Notes under the pieces: generated by a model
What the model was told of the DNA's origin: nothing
What the model saw: only the letters and a program-made list of their open reading frames with translations
Databases searched by the model: none
DNA from: Chara braunii
Lineage: Eukaryota; Streptophyta; Charophyceae; Charales; Characeae
Assembly: GCA_003427395.1 (NCBI GenBank)
Contig: BFEA01000161.1
Location: 495,556 to 545,104 of the forward strand
Direction of reading: 5' to 3'
Length of the DNA: 49,549 bases
Position numbers and translations under genes: made by a program
Shown here: positions 1-9,006 of the stretch, piece by piece
Position numbering within the stretch: position 1 is the stretch's first letter
How the letters are laid out: every line of letters begins with the position of its first letter

Positions 1-50
1 AAAAAAAAAAAAAAAAAAAAAAAAGAGGCTCGGAAGTACTGGTGGTTTAA
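1..50 (+). repeat. Poly(A) edge plus fragment of SINE-like 3' module
   Basis: The window opens with 24 A residues, then a short segment containing GTACTGGTGGTTTAA. The same segment ends the composite SINE-like element at 46556-46910 (minus strand) and recurs next to a poly(T) run at 7579-7625. This is probably a truncated copy of that module. The poly(A) may be the tail of another element that starts outside the window. Confidence 0.5.
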
Positions 51-167
51 TGAGCAGCAGGTTACCCCGATCAACAAACATATGGTGAAGACCATGGTGT
101 ACAGCAGCAGCTCGTCATTCAACTACCTCTCTCTAAGAGGCCATCAGGAGATCACACCTCTACAACA

Positions 168-341
168 TGAATGTCTTGCGCATTCCGATTCTTCTGGCAG
201 CCGTTGTGGCAAATGGGGTTGTCATCATCAGCATCTCCCAATTCGTGAGAGATATCCCCGTTGCGTCCGATGCAGATATGGCACCGTGCATTGACAAACA
301 TCATCATGATCAAGAACATGGAGTGATTGATTGCCTCCGAT
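168..341 (+). CDS. Small ORF with one hydrophobic segment, unidentified
   Basis: This 57-codon ORF starts at an ATG and encodes a hydrophobic stretch at roughly residues 7-24 that could act as a signal anchor, followed by a His/Asp-rich tail. Just downstream, a diverged copy of the tail (HxQEHGxIDCL) repeats at a spacing of about 106 bp (near 303 and 409), so the end of the ORF lies in a local tandem duplication. I do not recognise the protein. It could be an exon fragment of a membrane protein or chance coding; there is no independent sign of expression. Confidence 0.2.
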
Positions 342-504
342 AGATGATCTATCTTGCTAGATTGTGCACAGCGATGCCAGGAAGGCGGGGGGTGCCTTGA
401 CGGAATCCCATGAACAAGAACATGGAGGGATCGACTGCCTGGGATTGATGACTTGCTAGATTGAACATGCACAACAATGCAAGGCATTATCGAACATTGA
501 TCTC

Positions 505-705
505 AAGACTGGCTTTTCAAGTCAACAAAAGTTTAAAACACTGTTGACTTTTCAAGTCAACAAAAGTTCAAAACACTGTTGACTTTTCTTGCAAGTCAAC
601 AAAAGTTCAAAACACTGTCGACTTTTCAAGTCAACAAAAGTTCAAAACACTGTTGACCTTTCAAGTCAACAAAAGTTCAAAACATTGTTGACTTTGCAAG
701 TCAAT
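505..705. repeat. Tandem array of 35-bp units, each an inverted pair of W-box-like cores
   Basis: About five and a half copies of a 35-bp unit (one is 39 bp). Each unit contains GTTGACTTTTCAAGTCAAC, an 8-bp inverted repeat around a 3-nt loop, followed by AAAAGTTCAAAACA. TTGACT/TTGACC matches the W-box core bound by WRKY factors, so the array holds about ten such cores in head-to-head pairs. Array and symmetry are seen directly; WRKY binding is inference. No convincing gene follows, only a mitochondrial DNA fragment at 855. Confidence 0.85.
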
Positions 706-854
706 TGTCCCCATTCATTTACAGGCCTAGCACGAGGATTGTTTTTGGGAAACTGTTTGTGACCAATTTCGTTTGGCTTTTCAAAACTGCGAAAACAACA
801 GTCAAAAGGAATTTAAGAAAGCATTTTATAACGGAAAGATGGGGAACAACGGAT

Positions 855-1092
855 ATGACAAAGTTCGCACAGAGATGGCTGGTGTCCACAAACCACACGG
901 ATATAGGTACCTTTATTATATCCTTTATATGTCATAATCTTTGGTGCAATTGCACTGGAGCAATGAACGGGCACATGCTTTTCTTCGCTGTACTAACTAA
1001 TTTGCATGGCATTGGCAACAGCAAGGAAATCAAATTCTTGGTGGAAATCATCAACTTTATAATGTGTTAAGAACAGCTCGCGCTTTTCTTAA
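855..1092 (+). pseudogene. cox1: Nuclear mitochondrial DNA fragment: 5' end of cox1
   Basis: Translation from the ATG at 855 gives a start very close to cytochrome c oxidase subunit I: MTKFAQRW, then STNH and DIGT. After several small insertions and frame changes, the near-exact segment QGNQILGGNHQLYNVL follows at roughly 1020-1068. Only about the first 75 codons of cox1 are present, and the match stops just before a (CT)n tract. At least one insertion (around 915-935) and several substitutions, such as H to R near the end, show decay. A functional cox1 has about 520 codons and lies in the mitochondrion, so this is a NUMT. The identity comes from remembered conserved COX1 N-terminal residues. 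Confidence 0.8.
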
Positions 1093-1102
1093 ATCATAGT
1101 CT

Positions 1103-1106
<4 letters not shown>

Positions 1107-1161
<55 letters not shown>
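1107..1161. repeat. (CT)n microsatellite
   Basis: Uninterrupted CT dinucleotides immediately after the cox1 fragment. Ser-Leu or Arg-Glu reading frames through it are artefacts. Confidence 0.98.
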
Positions 1162-1163
<2 letters not shown>

Positions 1164-1533
1164 CCCGGTTTTGAGTTTCTGCATTCTGGAAAGTTGATGA
1201 CATTGTTTGCCACCCGGGAAACTACACAAGAGAAAATAGGACAAGGGCACAAATATACATCAGAAAAAGATGGTGTTTCTTTTTTCACATCCTGAGTCAA
1301 AACCTCCTGATAAACCCTTGACCTCTCATAGACCACAAATTTTTAATTTCCTGAAAGTTGAAATAAAACATGACCGCGCAGTAATCTGGGCTCAGTGGCC
1401 CCAAAGACGCACCGATGGAAAAGATCAGATTGATTCTCCTAGCTGATAAGAGGATAAGCAGGAGCGATGGACACTGCATCACCCAAGAACCAGCATAATA
1501 GAAGGAAGAGAGAATGACAGGGACACAGAGAAA

Positions 1534-1536
<3 letters not shown>

Positions 1537-1613
<77 letters not shown>
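1537..1613. repeat. (GA)n microsatellite
   Basis: Uninterrupted AG repeat. The flanks 1162-1536 and 1614-2100 show no gene I can support. 1830-1950 is purine-rich and 2030-2100 is T-rich low complexity. Confidence 0.98.
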
Positions 1614-1617
<4 letters not shown>

Positions 1618-2109
1618 ATCAACACAAGCGCCCAGCATAAGCTTGTGCGACATATATATTGTCACACTGTGAATCCGAGCGCAAAGGCGGAAAAGACAAA
1701 ACAAAAAAGGGAAAGAAGGAAGGAAAGCACCGCCTGTTCATCACCTCTTACGTACAAAGCCAGCCACGTGGATGACAGGTTGAGCGCTGGCTGCCCCCAT
1801 CCCCGTGTGTCACAAGGACCCACTTGCACGCAGCCAAAAGGCAAAAAAGTGGTAAAGAAAAGGAGGAGGAAACCAAACCTCACAGAGGCAAGAGAAAGAG
1901 GAGAAAGTGATTCACTCAAAGAAAGGAAGGACAAGGGAAGAGGAAGGCCTATCAGTCAAACAAAGCAAATGACACATCCCACAGATACACCAATTGCCAC
2001 TGTCGCAACAAAGTTCACCATTTTTATTTTTTATTTTTTTTTTATTTTTTTTTAATTTTTTTGTTTGTTCTTTTTTTTCTTTTTTTCTTTCTTCTTTCTT
2101 CAACTCCAT

Positions 2110-2580
2110 ATCTGTTGGTAGTGTCGAAAGCTTTATCTGTCCTACAGTTAGTGTTGCTCCTGACCTGCTTGATTCTATTGACCAATCAGGAAGAGGAGCC
2201 CCCAACACGGCAGATAGGACAGCTACGGTGAGGATGATGTGGATGTTCACAAGGATACACAAGGAGAGCTGCGCCAGCACAGCATTCAGCAGGACGGCTA
2301 GCACGAACCATCCCATCAAAACAGTGCTGACAGAGGACATCATGATGTTATCCACATGTCAAAAAAACAGCAGGACGTTCATCACAGTGCGGCATCATGC
2401 AGTTCTGATAGCGTCCTTGCGCACAAAAGGGACAGCGAATATCTGGGTGATAGGGATGTGCACAATGAGGAAATGTTGGACACCCTTCGGCACAGACGGC
2501 GGCGGCCACAATAGATTGATAATGGTGATGTCATAGATGATGAATTCCACAGCCAAGATGCACCGCTCGCTGTCCCCACA
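2110..2580 (-). pseudogene. Decayed fragment of a multi-pass membrane protein
   Basis: On the minus strand one reading frame stays open for about 155 codons, apart from two TGA codons near 2402 and 2370. It encodes several hydrophobic stretches: one rich in I/Y/L/W (about 2485-2545), a second rich in I/V/F (about 2425-2470), and two consecutive segments at about 2230-2340 that contain AVLLNAVLAQLSLCILVN. Hydrophobic spacing and frame conservation suggest a real ancestral exon from a protein with at least three membrane spans. No start, partner exon or family motif could be recognised. Both stops are TGA, consistent with mutated CGA or TGG codons. Downstream in the same frame the sequence runs into a Lys-rich low-complexity tail. 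Confidence 0.35.
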
Positions 2581-2610
2581 GGTCTCAAGGTGTCACACGA
2601 GAGTGGGTCA

Positions 2611-2828
2611 ATAATCCAGAATAAAGTATGATTCCGCAATGCACGCAAAAATTCATTTACTGTATGTTGAAAATAGCCTGCCTGAACCATCGTCCCACCA
2701 TCCCACAGTTCCCACGTGGCAATCCAGAATAAAGTATGATTCGGCAATGCATGCAAACATTCATTTACGTTGAAAATAGCCTGCCTGCCTGAATCATGGT
2801 CCCACCATCCCACAGTTCCCACGTGGCA
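2611..2828. repeat. Two-copy tandem repeat of about 108 bp
   Basis: Two adjacent copies start with AATCCAGAATAAAGTATGAT and end in CCCACAGTTCCCACGTGGC. They differ by scattered substitutions and small indels. No coding role is seen. From 2829 to about 3700 there is no supportable gene: 3280-3330 repeats the motif CCGACGTGGCAG, and 3500-3600 is a (GAA)n-rich stretch giving Glu/Lys frames. Confidence 0.85.
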
Positions 2829-3769
2829 GTTGCACGAATAATGAGTGCGCCATATAATTAATGCCCGGGTCTGTGCAAAATGCAGGCAGAAATACTTATG
2901 AGGATGGTAATTAAGGTCATCCATCGCCTGACGTCGCATGATGGATGCATAAGAAGAAGCTGGCGACCATGGAACGCTAACTGTAAGACATTTTTACAGT
3001 AAAGCCCTTCACTGAGGTAGAGTATAGTTACTCCCTACCCTCAGGAGGTGGACCATTATGGTTATATATACAACAACTGATTTTCAACAGCGTCAAGCTA
3101 ATAAGCAATCGTGACAAAATGGGATGCAGTATAACATTGGTGCTGATAAGCCATTGAGGTAGGCAGACATTGATGGCTGTCAAGCCACAAGCATTTGGTA
3201 GATCTGCCCGCGGATCCGATTCGGTCACCATTGGAAAGCCAGGCAGGTCTGATCTGGCGGGGTCGGCGCATGAATGACAAACGCCGTCGACGTGGCAGAG
3301 CAGGCTGTCGGTAAGACAAAGAACCCGCCGACGTGGCAGATTAGCATCAACACGACGTCGAGAGGAGGGGAACTGGGAGGAGGAGAGAATGAACGAAGCT
3401 GCCGACGTCCCAATCTGGACAACGAAAATAAAGGAGGGGCCGATCTCAGCCGTCGCCGGCGTGCAGGGTGTCGGCGAGGCAAAAACGCAAATGAGTTAAA
3501 AGAAGGGGAAGAAGAAGACAAACTAGAGGAGGCATATGAAGAAGAAAAAGAAGAAGAAGAAGACGAAGAAAAGGATGATGAAGAAGAAGAAGAAGAAGAT
3601 ATATATCGCCACAGAGAAGTGCCCAGTGAAGCGTGGGCAGAAAGAGAGAAGAGGACAACAAACGAGGGGTTTATCCAATCGCCCCACCCCCTTTAAGACA
3701 AATAAAGTGTGCATGTTTCCTTCCAAATTTTTTTATTGTTTTTTTTATTGTTTTTTTTATTGTTTTTTA

Positions 3770-3827
3770 TTTAACTGATCAGAACAGATACTACACTTGA
3801 TCTTAGCCAAAAGGCCGAGAAAGGTAT
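3770..3827 (-). pseudogene. Truncated U2 snRNA retropseudogene
   Basis: The minus strand from 3827 reads ATACCTTTCTCGGCCTTTTG and continues through GGCTAAGATCAAG and the branch-site recognition segment GTAGTATCTGTTCT to about U2 position 58. It then passes straight into an A-rich tail made of AATAAAAAAAAC-like units (3731-3769). The Sm site and 3' stem-loops of U2 are missing, so it cannot be a working snRNA. The 5' end matches plant U2 exactly rather than animal or yeast U2. Similar flanks, CTTCCAAATTTTTT at 3720-3733 and CTTCCAAAAATTT at 3828-3840, look like an imperfect target-site duplication. An A tail plus flanking repeats is the signature of LINE-driven retroposition. It lies 12 bp behind the THG1 stop codon on the same strand. 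Confidence 0.85.
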
Positions 3828-3839
3828 CTTCCAAAAATT

Positions 3840-4745
3840 TTATCTCTTAAGAATGTTCGCATTTTCCTTCCAAAATTTATCTTTTATGATATCCTCATGT
3901 GTGACAACTAGTTTGAATTTGCACCGTATCACTTCTTCTCCCTTTCTATCCTCCTCCTCCTTCTCCTTCTCCTTCTCCTCCTCCTCCTCCTTCTCCTCCT
4001 TCCCCTCTTTCTCCTCCTCTTTCTCCTCCTCCTCCTCCTCCTCCTCCTCCTTCTTCTCCTCCTTCTTCTCCTCCTTTTTCTTCATCACCACCTCCTCCAC
4101 TCTCTTCCTGTAAACGCAGGACCCTTTCCTGAACATAGCTGGCAGAGAGTTGTAGTTGATTCCGAAATCCTTGAAGAGCAACTCGTTCTTGAAATCGGAT
4201 AAAGTTCCCTTGAGAATGTTTTGCGCCTCCGTTTTCGATTTCCCAGACCCCACTAGAGTCCAGAAACACGTGTTGTACTGATTGTTGATGTGGCAATCCA
4301 CCTGTCGCCAGCACAGGTAATCTCGCAGAATCTCATCCGTCGGATAACATACCGCTCGCCCATCGAACGCCGGTGGATATCTCATCTTCACACTCCTAAT
4401 GTGTGTGTCCCAGTTCATCACATAGCAGGCTGCAAAGTACGACACGATGGTTGAGACGAGTTTACTTGCTCGCCGTTGATACAACGTACTCGTCTTTCGA
4501 ATCACGAAACTGTACTCGTCACTGACACCATAGGCAAACACGATATCAGGAATCTCTTTCATCACATCCAGAGCGCACGTGTTCATCAAATCCAACGCTC
4601 TAGAATCGTTCGGTTTAGCAAATCCATGCTCCTGGGAGTACCTCGTGAAGCCCCGCCCATCGATCCGTATAACAATCCAGCATCCGGGTAGGAGAGTGTC
4701 GCTCAGCTCAAACTGCTTCACGTACTCGTATCGACTGTTGGCCAT
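3840..4745 (-). CDS. THG1: tRNA-His guanylyltransferase (Thg1), intronless
   Basis: This 301-residue ORF begins MANSRYEYVKQFE and keeps the Thg1 signature blocks in order: RIDGRGF (residues about 27-33, first metal-binding Asp), KPND, YGVSDEYSFV (second catalytic acidic cluster), a WRQ.DCHINN.YNT block and the KGT, NELLF, GINYN and RKGS segments. A lysine/glutamate low-complexity insert (about residues 220-268, from a GAG/GAA-rich tract) follows. The typical C-terminal block THEDII.D.FWKEN then resumes and ends at TAA. Thg1 adds G at position -1 of tRNA-His, in the reverse 3'-5' direction, which HisRS needs for recognition. The length fits a single-domain enzyme of about 240-300 residues. No intron interrupts it, so it may be an expressed retrogene or a naturally intronless gene. 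Its 3' UTR holds the U2 insertion, and an inverted repeat begins 30 bp before the ATG. Confidence 0.85.
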   Translation of the reverse strand: MANSRYEYVKQFELSDTLLPGCWIVIRIDGRGFTRYSQEHGFAKPNDSRALDLMNTCALDVMKEIPDIVFAYGVSDEYSFVIRKTSTLYQRRASKLVSTIVSYFAACYVMNWDTHIRSVKMRYPPAFDGRAVCYPTDEILRDYLCWRQVDCHINNQYNTCFWTLVGSGKSKTEAQNILKGTLSDFKNELLFKDFGINYNSLPAMFRKGSCVYRKRVEEVVMKKKEEKKEEKKEEEEEEEEEKEEEKEGKEEKEEEEEKEKEKEEEDRKGEEVIRCKFKLVVTHEDIIKDKFWKENANILKR

Positions 4746-4774
4746 TTCAACAAAAGAACTATTGATGTGATGGG

Positions 4775-4999
4775 CGATCCCAATTGCCGACCAACCTGTT
4801 GGGATCTCACTCGAGAGTTACGTTGCTGTCTCGATACAGATTTACGAAAGCGAAAGTGCAAATCCCCCCAGTGCGAGTATGACCTCAGAAACGCTTTCGC
4901 CACATTTTCCCGTCTGAAAGCAAATCCAGTGCAGGCGGCTACGCCTGCACGAATGGAAAAACGAAGAACATATGGGTGCGATATCAGCGACCTACAAGT

Positions 5000-5092
<93 letters not shown>

Positions 5093-5093
5093 N

Positions 5094-5185
<92 letters not shown>

Positions 5186-5336
5186 TCTCTCAAAACTTGG
5201 CATACTCCAACAGGTTGGTCAGCAATTGGGGACAGAGGAGGGAGATGAAAAAGGCAGATCTCGCATGCCATGGACAGGACGTGTATTCTGTGAAAGTAAA
5301 GCCTCGCACGTGTTGTCCAATATTGCAAGTGTGTGT

Positions 5337-5385
<49 letters not shown>

Positions 5386-5470
5386 AAAACTTGGCATACG
5401 CAGCTCCCGTGGCCCTAACCACGATAGTCTCGAGTGAGATCCCAACAGGTTGGTCGGCAATTGGGGACCG
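4775..5470. repeat. Foldback structure enclosing (CT)n tracts
   Basis: About 41 bp at 4775-4815 recur in inverted orientation at 5430-5470; the shared core is TCGAGTGAGATCCCAACAGG. The interior holds (CT)n at 5005-5181 (with one N at 5093) and at 5339-5384. A direct repeat of CAACAGGTTGGTC and what follows, through GAAAAAGGCAGATCTCGC, lies at about 5205-5265 and 5446-5500. This may be the terminal inverted repeats of an element or a local rearrangement. Its left arm lies in the presumptive THG1 promoter region. Confidence 0.7.
5005..5181. repeat. (CT)n microsatellite with one ambiguous base
   Basis: About 177 bp of CT dinucleotides with N at 5093. A second shorter tract lies at 5339-5384. 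Open frames here are artefacts. Confidence 0.98.
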
Positions 5471-5746
5471 AGGAGGGAGATGAAAAAGGCAGATCTCGCA
5501 ATCTGAGGGCGGGGTAACCGACGGTCGTGGGAGGGGGAAATCGCGATAGGGGTGGGAAAAGCAGCTGGGGGGGGTATCGGGAGAAAATGTCTACAGATGA
5601 GAAGTGAGGGGCAGTAACGTCGTAAGGAAAGATTTGGGACAGGGGTTTAGATCTGAACATGGGAGGCAGAGAGGAAGATCGCAAGAGGAGAGAGGAGGCC
5701 GAGGAGCAGAAGGAGGAAAGGACGTAGAGGACGTCCGTGCATTTTG

Positions 5747-5857
5747 CTACCGTCTTCCCCCGAACATAACGCACCCTAAAAATGAATGTATACAAGCTAT
5801 ATTTCCGCCCAGATACTCCCAAAATAAGGGTGCGTTGTGTTCGGGGGAAGACGGTAG
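5747..5857. mobile_element. 111-bp palindromic MITE-like element
   Basis: The left arm CTACCGTCTTCCCCCGAACA (5747 onward, 31 bp) is repeated inverted at 5827-5857, around a 49-bp centre. A further right-end piece (TCGGGGGAAGACGGTAG) at 5881-5897 makes a 40-bp direct repeat with the first. The same terminal sequence occurs at 13815-13840 and, mutated, around 14776-14870, so this is a multi-copy family. No transposase is visible. The flanks 5471-5746 and 5900-7380 are GA-rich decayed repeats: fragments sharing GGAGATGNAAAAGGCAG appear at about 5480, 6165 and 6255. Confidence 0.6.
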
Positions 5858-6468
5858 TCTTTTCCCTCCTAAGTTCTTATTCGGGGGAAGACGGTAGTCT
5901 TTTCCCTTCTAAGTTCTTACCTAATCTTTCAGGCTGTTTATTACTGTATTGGTTTTTCTTCTAAATTCTTCCCTAATCTTTCAGGCTGCGGCTGCTGGCT
6001 GCTGCTAAAAAAAAAAAAAAAAATCTTCCAGGCTGCTGAGAAGATCGAGCGGCCAGCAAAACTTGGCACAAAGCTCTGCTCGCGTGCGCTCAACCAACGA
6101 TAGCCTCCAGTTAGGTCCGTCCAAAAGAATAGCTGCACGCAATCAGGCGGGATGAGGTTGTGATGAAGGGAGATGGAAAAGGCAGAGCTCACGATCTGTG
6201 AATGGGGACGGGGCATGGTCAGGGCGGGCGGAGGTCTCGATGGGCGATGGGGGGGGAGGGATGGAAAAAGCAGGCGGACGGGAACAGGACTGGAAGAGGA
6301 AAGTCGTACGAGGATGAGGAAGAGGAGGAGGAGGAAGAGGAGGAGGAGGAGGAGGAAGAGGAGCAGCAGAAGGAGGAAGAAGACGTGGAGAGAGGAAATT
6401 GAGGATGCTTTTTATTTAATTAACTTCTTATCTATCCCCTCAGGGCCCTAAGACGATCGAATGGCCAG

Positions 6469-6524
<56 letters not shown>
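6469..6524. repeat. Poly(A) tract of about 56 bp
   Basis: Pure A run following GGCCAG. It may be the tail of a retroposon whose body I cannot delimit. No gene is supported in 5900-7380. Confidence 0.9.
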
Positions 6525-6526
<2 letters not shown>

Positions 6527-7391
6527 GCCGTAACCTGCTCTTGTGTGCTGAACCCATCAAAGCAGGGGGATGTCGCGATGGGGGGAAGAGGGATAGGACA
6601 GACAGGCGCAGAAATGTGGGACCGGGGGGCGGGGGGGAGGGGGGGAGGGGGGGGGCAAGGAAGGGTGGGGAATGCAATCGAAACATAGGAGACAGAGGAA
6701 GATCACAAAAGGAGGAGGAGGAAGAGAAGATCGCGGTCTACTTTTTTTTTCTTTATGGCAGAAAATAAAATGTACATGGCATTAAGTGCCACGGAGGACT
6801 TTCTCTGGACTTGGATCTTTTTCTCTGAGTCTTACATATATGACGGCATCCTTTCAGTCACCGATGCTCAGCTTCTGGTGCAGATTTGCATCGTCTCAGC
6901 GATTCGGCATGGGGGGGAAGAAGAGAAGGGAGGAGGAGAATGTGGAGGAAAGGACGTAGAGCTCACGAAGCTGAGAACCCCTACCGGTAGATCGTGCTTA
7001 CCTCTCCTCAGCGCGGCGCTGCTCTGCCACTCCCGGCCTTCGCCGCGCACGCACCCTCCGCCGCTCTCTCTTGGTGGTGTCCTTAGCGCGCAGACGAGCG
7101 AACCACCTAACCTGCCGTCACCGCTGGTGCGCTTTGTGGGCAGGTTGGTGGTCAGTCCAGACCGTGTGAACGGGCCAGAAGGGTACAGACCCTGCCGAGC
7201 ACGGAAGTTCACACTGGGAACGGTAGGGACGGAACCCAGACCCGAAAATCACAACTGGCGGGGCCCGCGCAGGACCCCTGACTCCTTTTTTGCCTTCTCT
7301 TTCTACAATTAGGTCTCCTCCTCTTCTCGAGACGCCCCCTTTTTTCTCGAATTCTTCCTGGCACACCCCCCGCTACCTAAATCCTACGTTA

Positions 7392-7488
7392 GGGCCAGAT
7401 CCCACTAGCCCCTATTGCTCATTTCTGACCGTGGATCTTCGTAATCGAGGGTGAAAAATGACTAATCCAGGGTAGTGGGATCTCACCC
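7392..7488. mobile_element. 97-bp Tourist-like MITE (PIF/Harbinger-type), TSD TTA
   Basis: TTA at 7389-7391 and 7489-7491 flanks a foldback of 97 bp. The left terminus GGGCCAGATCCCACTAG matches the inverted right terminus GGGTGAGATCCCACTA, and pairing continues for about 40 bp. A TTA duplication with GGG-starting TIRs is the usual signature of Tourist/PIF-Harbinger MITEs. Non-autonomous; no ORF. Confidence 0.75.
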
Positions 7489-7578
7489 TTAGTGTCTGTC
7501 ACTCAGGCCCATCACCCCTCTATTTTATGGGATGGCCTGACCGGACAGCGGTTGTGGACACCAGCACTGAACAGGTTA

Positions 7579-7840
7579 TCTCCTTTTTTTTTTTTTTTTT
7601 TCATGAGCCACCAGTACCTCCGAGCCTATTTTCGACAAGTCGTGGCCAGCACCCGAACTTTTAGGAGGCCGAGCCTGCCGTTGATAAATCTGATTGGCGG
7701 CCGTTGTTTCGTTTCTGCCTCCTGAAAGGTCGGAGGCCGAGTATTTTTGAACCGTCAAAGGTACTGGTGCTTGAAAAGCAGAGGTTGTTGTAGAGGCCAG
7801 ATTCCCACCTATAGCGGGCACTGTCATAGGAGCGCCGGAA
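7579..7840 (-). mobile_element. SINE-like module with poly(A) tail
   Basis: On the minus strand this ends in GGCTCGGAGGTACTGGTGG, CTCATG and then 18 A residues (7581-7598). The same ending, with GGTTTAA in place of the last bases, closes the composite retroposon at 46556-46910 and appears at 1-50. The body is loosely similar to the 46.6-kb copy (GGAGGC..AAACGAA). The 5' boundary is not clear. Confidence 0.5.
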
Positions 7841-8185
7841 CCGGTAAGCTTCCCTAGGGACCGCCCTTCCCTAGGGATCGCCCCCTGGTACTATTCTGAC
7901 CACGCGGGAACTGACGGCTACCAGGGGGGGTTGTGATATCCTGGTGACGGTATTTCATTACGACTATCCCTACCTTCTTAACCCGTGGAAATCGGGTTTG
8001 TGGAATGCACTTGCTTTTCCTCGAATAGAACGTACGTTCGAATATAACATATGTACATTGTATTCGAGTACAACGTACGTATGTTGTATTCAATTTTTTG
8101 GAAGTTTGATTTTTCAAAAGTAATCAAAAAAATCCGAAAAAAAATAAATGTTATACAACAATGCAATACAAACAACATTTGCCTG

Positions 8186-8889
8186 GGGCACGGTCCCACT
8201 AGCACCCGAATTAGCCTTAGCTATATCCAGGGCACATGTGTTTTCCGAATTAAGTCAGGACAACATAGTAGTCCGATCCGTTAGGGCTGTCCATTCCACG
8301 CAGATCTGACCGCACTGCTTTTTTCATAAATTGTTTGGTTTCCCCCCCCTCCCATTGGCCAGGGATTAAAAAGAGAAAAGAAAATGCATGCGAGGGGCGT
8401 CTTCTCTGTAGAGCACATTATTTTTGGGTTGGGGGCGGTCATCTTTCCCTGAAAAATAATTCAGAAAAGTGGAATAAAAAATCAGGAAATTGATAAATAT
8501 TGTGACCCTGGCGGTTGCCCTGTGAGAATGGGAAGCGCAGTCCTTCCACACCCCTAAGTTCAGCATCAGAGGCTGGCGCAGCACTGTAGTGTATCGGGCG
8601 CGTAATACAGCCCCAAACATTTTCAACAAACCTTCCTCTTCGTGCAATGTCAACTGCTCGGACCCAGAAACTGAGCCATGTGGGACCACTAGCAGCATTC
8701 CGTCTGCTCCCACATTTTGAATGTATCGGACCAAGGACAGCTCCAGATACATTTTGTATGTTGTGTTGACTCTCTTCCCCCTCTTTTTCATTTTTCTATT
8801 TCTAATTATTTATTGGTCTCTTTAATATGGAAAACACATGTGCCCCGGATATAACTTAGGCTAATATGGGTGCTAGTGGGACCGTGCCC
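8186..8889. mobile_element. 704-bp TIR element, TSD CTG, inserted in a tandem duplication
   Basis: About 64-bp terminal inverted repeats begin GGGCACGGTCCCACTAGC (8186-8249 and 8826-8889). CTG flanks both sides (8183-8185, 8890-8892). The empty site survives nearby: 9007-9110 carries a diverged copy of both flanks joined without the element, through TTTGCCTGAGGGTCTT. The flanks are thus a 169-bp tandem duplication whose first copy was hit. The TIR resembles those of the elements at 7392 and 45839. The interior holds the minus-strand ORF 8366-8791 but no transposase. Confidence 0.85.
8366..8791 (-). CDS. ORF inside the TIR element, possible captured gene fragment
   Basis: A 141-codon minus-strand frame lies between the TIRs. 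A central segment (about residues 19-66) looks like real coding sequence and includes NVGADGMLLVVP followed by SGSEQLTLHEEEGLLKMFGAV. The GADGxLxVxP pattern recalls strand-loop segments of DHDPS/N-acetylneuraminate-lyase type aldolases. That is only a weak resemblance, and no catalytic Lys region is present. It is unlike any transposase I know. It may be a host exon picked up by the element (Pack-type capture). The tail of the ORF is low in information. Confidence 0.3.
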   Translation of the reverse strand: MKKRGKRVNTTYKMYLELSLVRYIQNVGADGMLLVVPHGSVSGSEQLTLHEEEGLLKMFGAVLRARYTTVLRQPLMLNLGVWKDCASHSHRATARVTIFINFLIFYSTFLNYFSGKDDRPQPKNNVLYREDAPRMHFLFSF

Positions 8890-9006
8890 CTGAGGGTCTT
8901 ATCGAAATTCATGAGAAAATTCGAGAAAAAAAATAAAAACGAGGATGAAAATGTTTTTTACTGATTTGTTCAGAATTTCGATTTAAAAAAAAAAACTTAA
9001 GTAAAA

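Noticed and set aside
3274-3696. 140-codon acidic ORF
   Set aside because: The Glu/Lys half is a (GAA)n tract and the rest overlaps CCGACGTGGCAG repeats; nothing suggests a gene.
4984-5483. Long Ser-Leu and Arg-Glu open frames
   Set aside because: They are translations of (CT)n/(GA)n microsatellites in every frame.
7160-7260. Possible 5S rRNA-like or small structured RNA (GTGTGAAC...GTTCACAC)
   Set aside because: A small inverted repeat exists, but no 5S consensus elements match.
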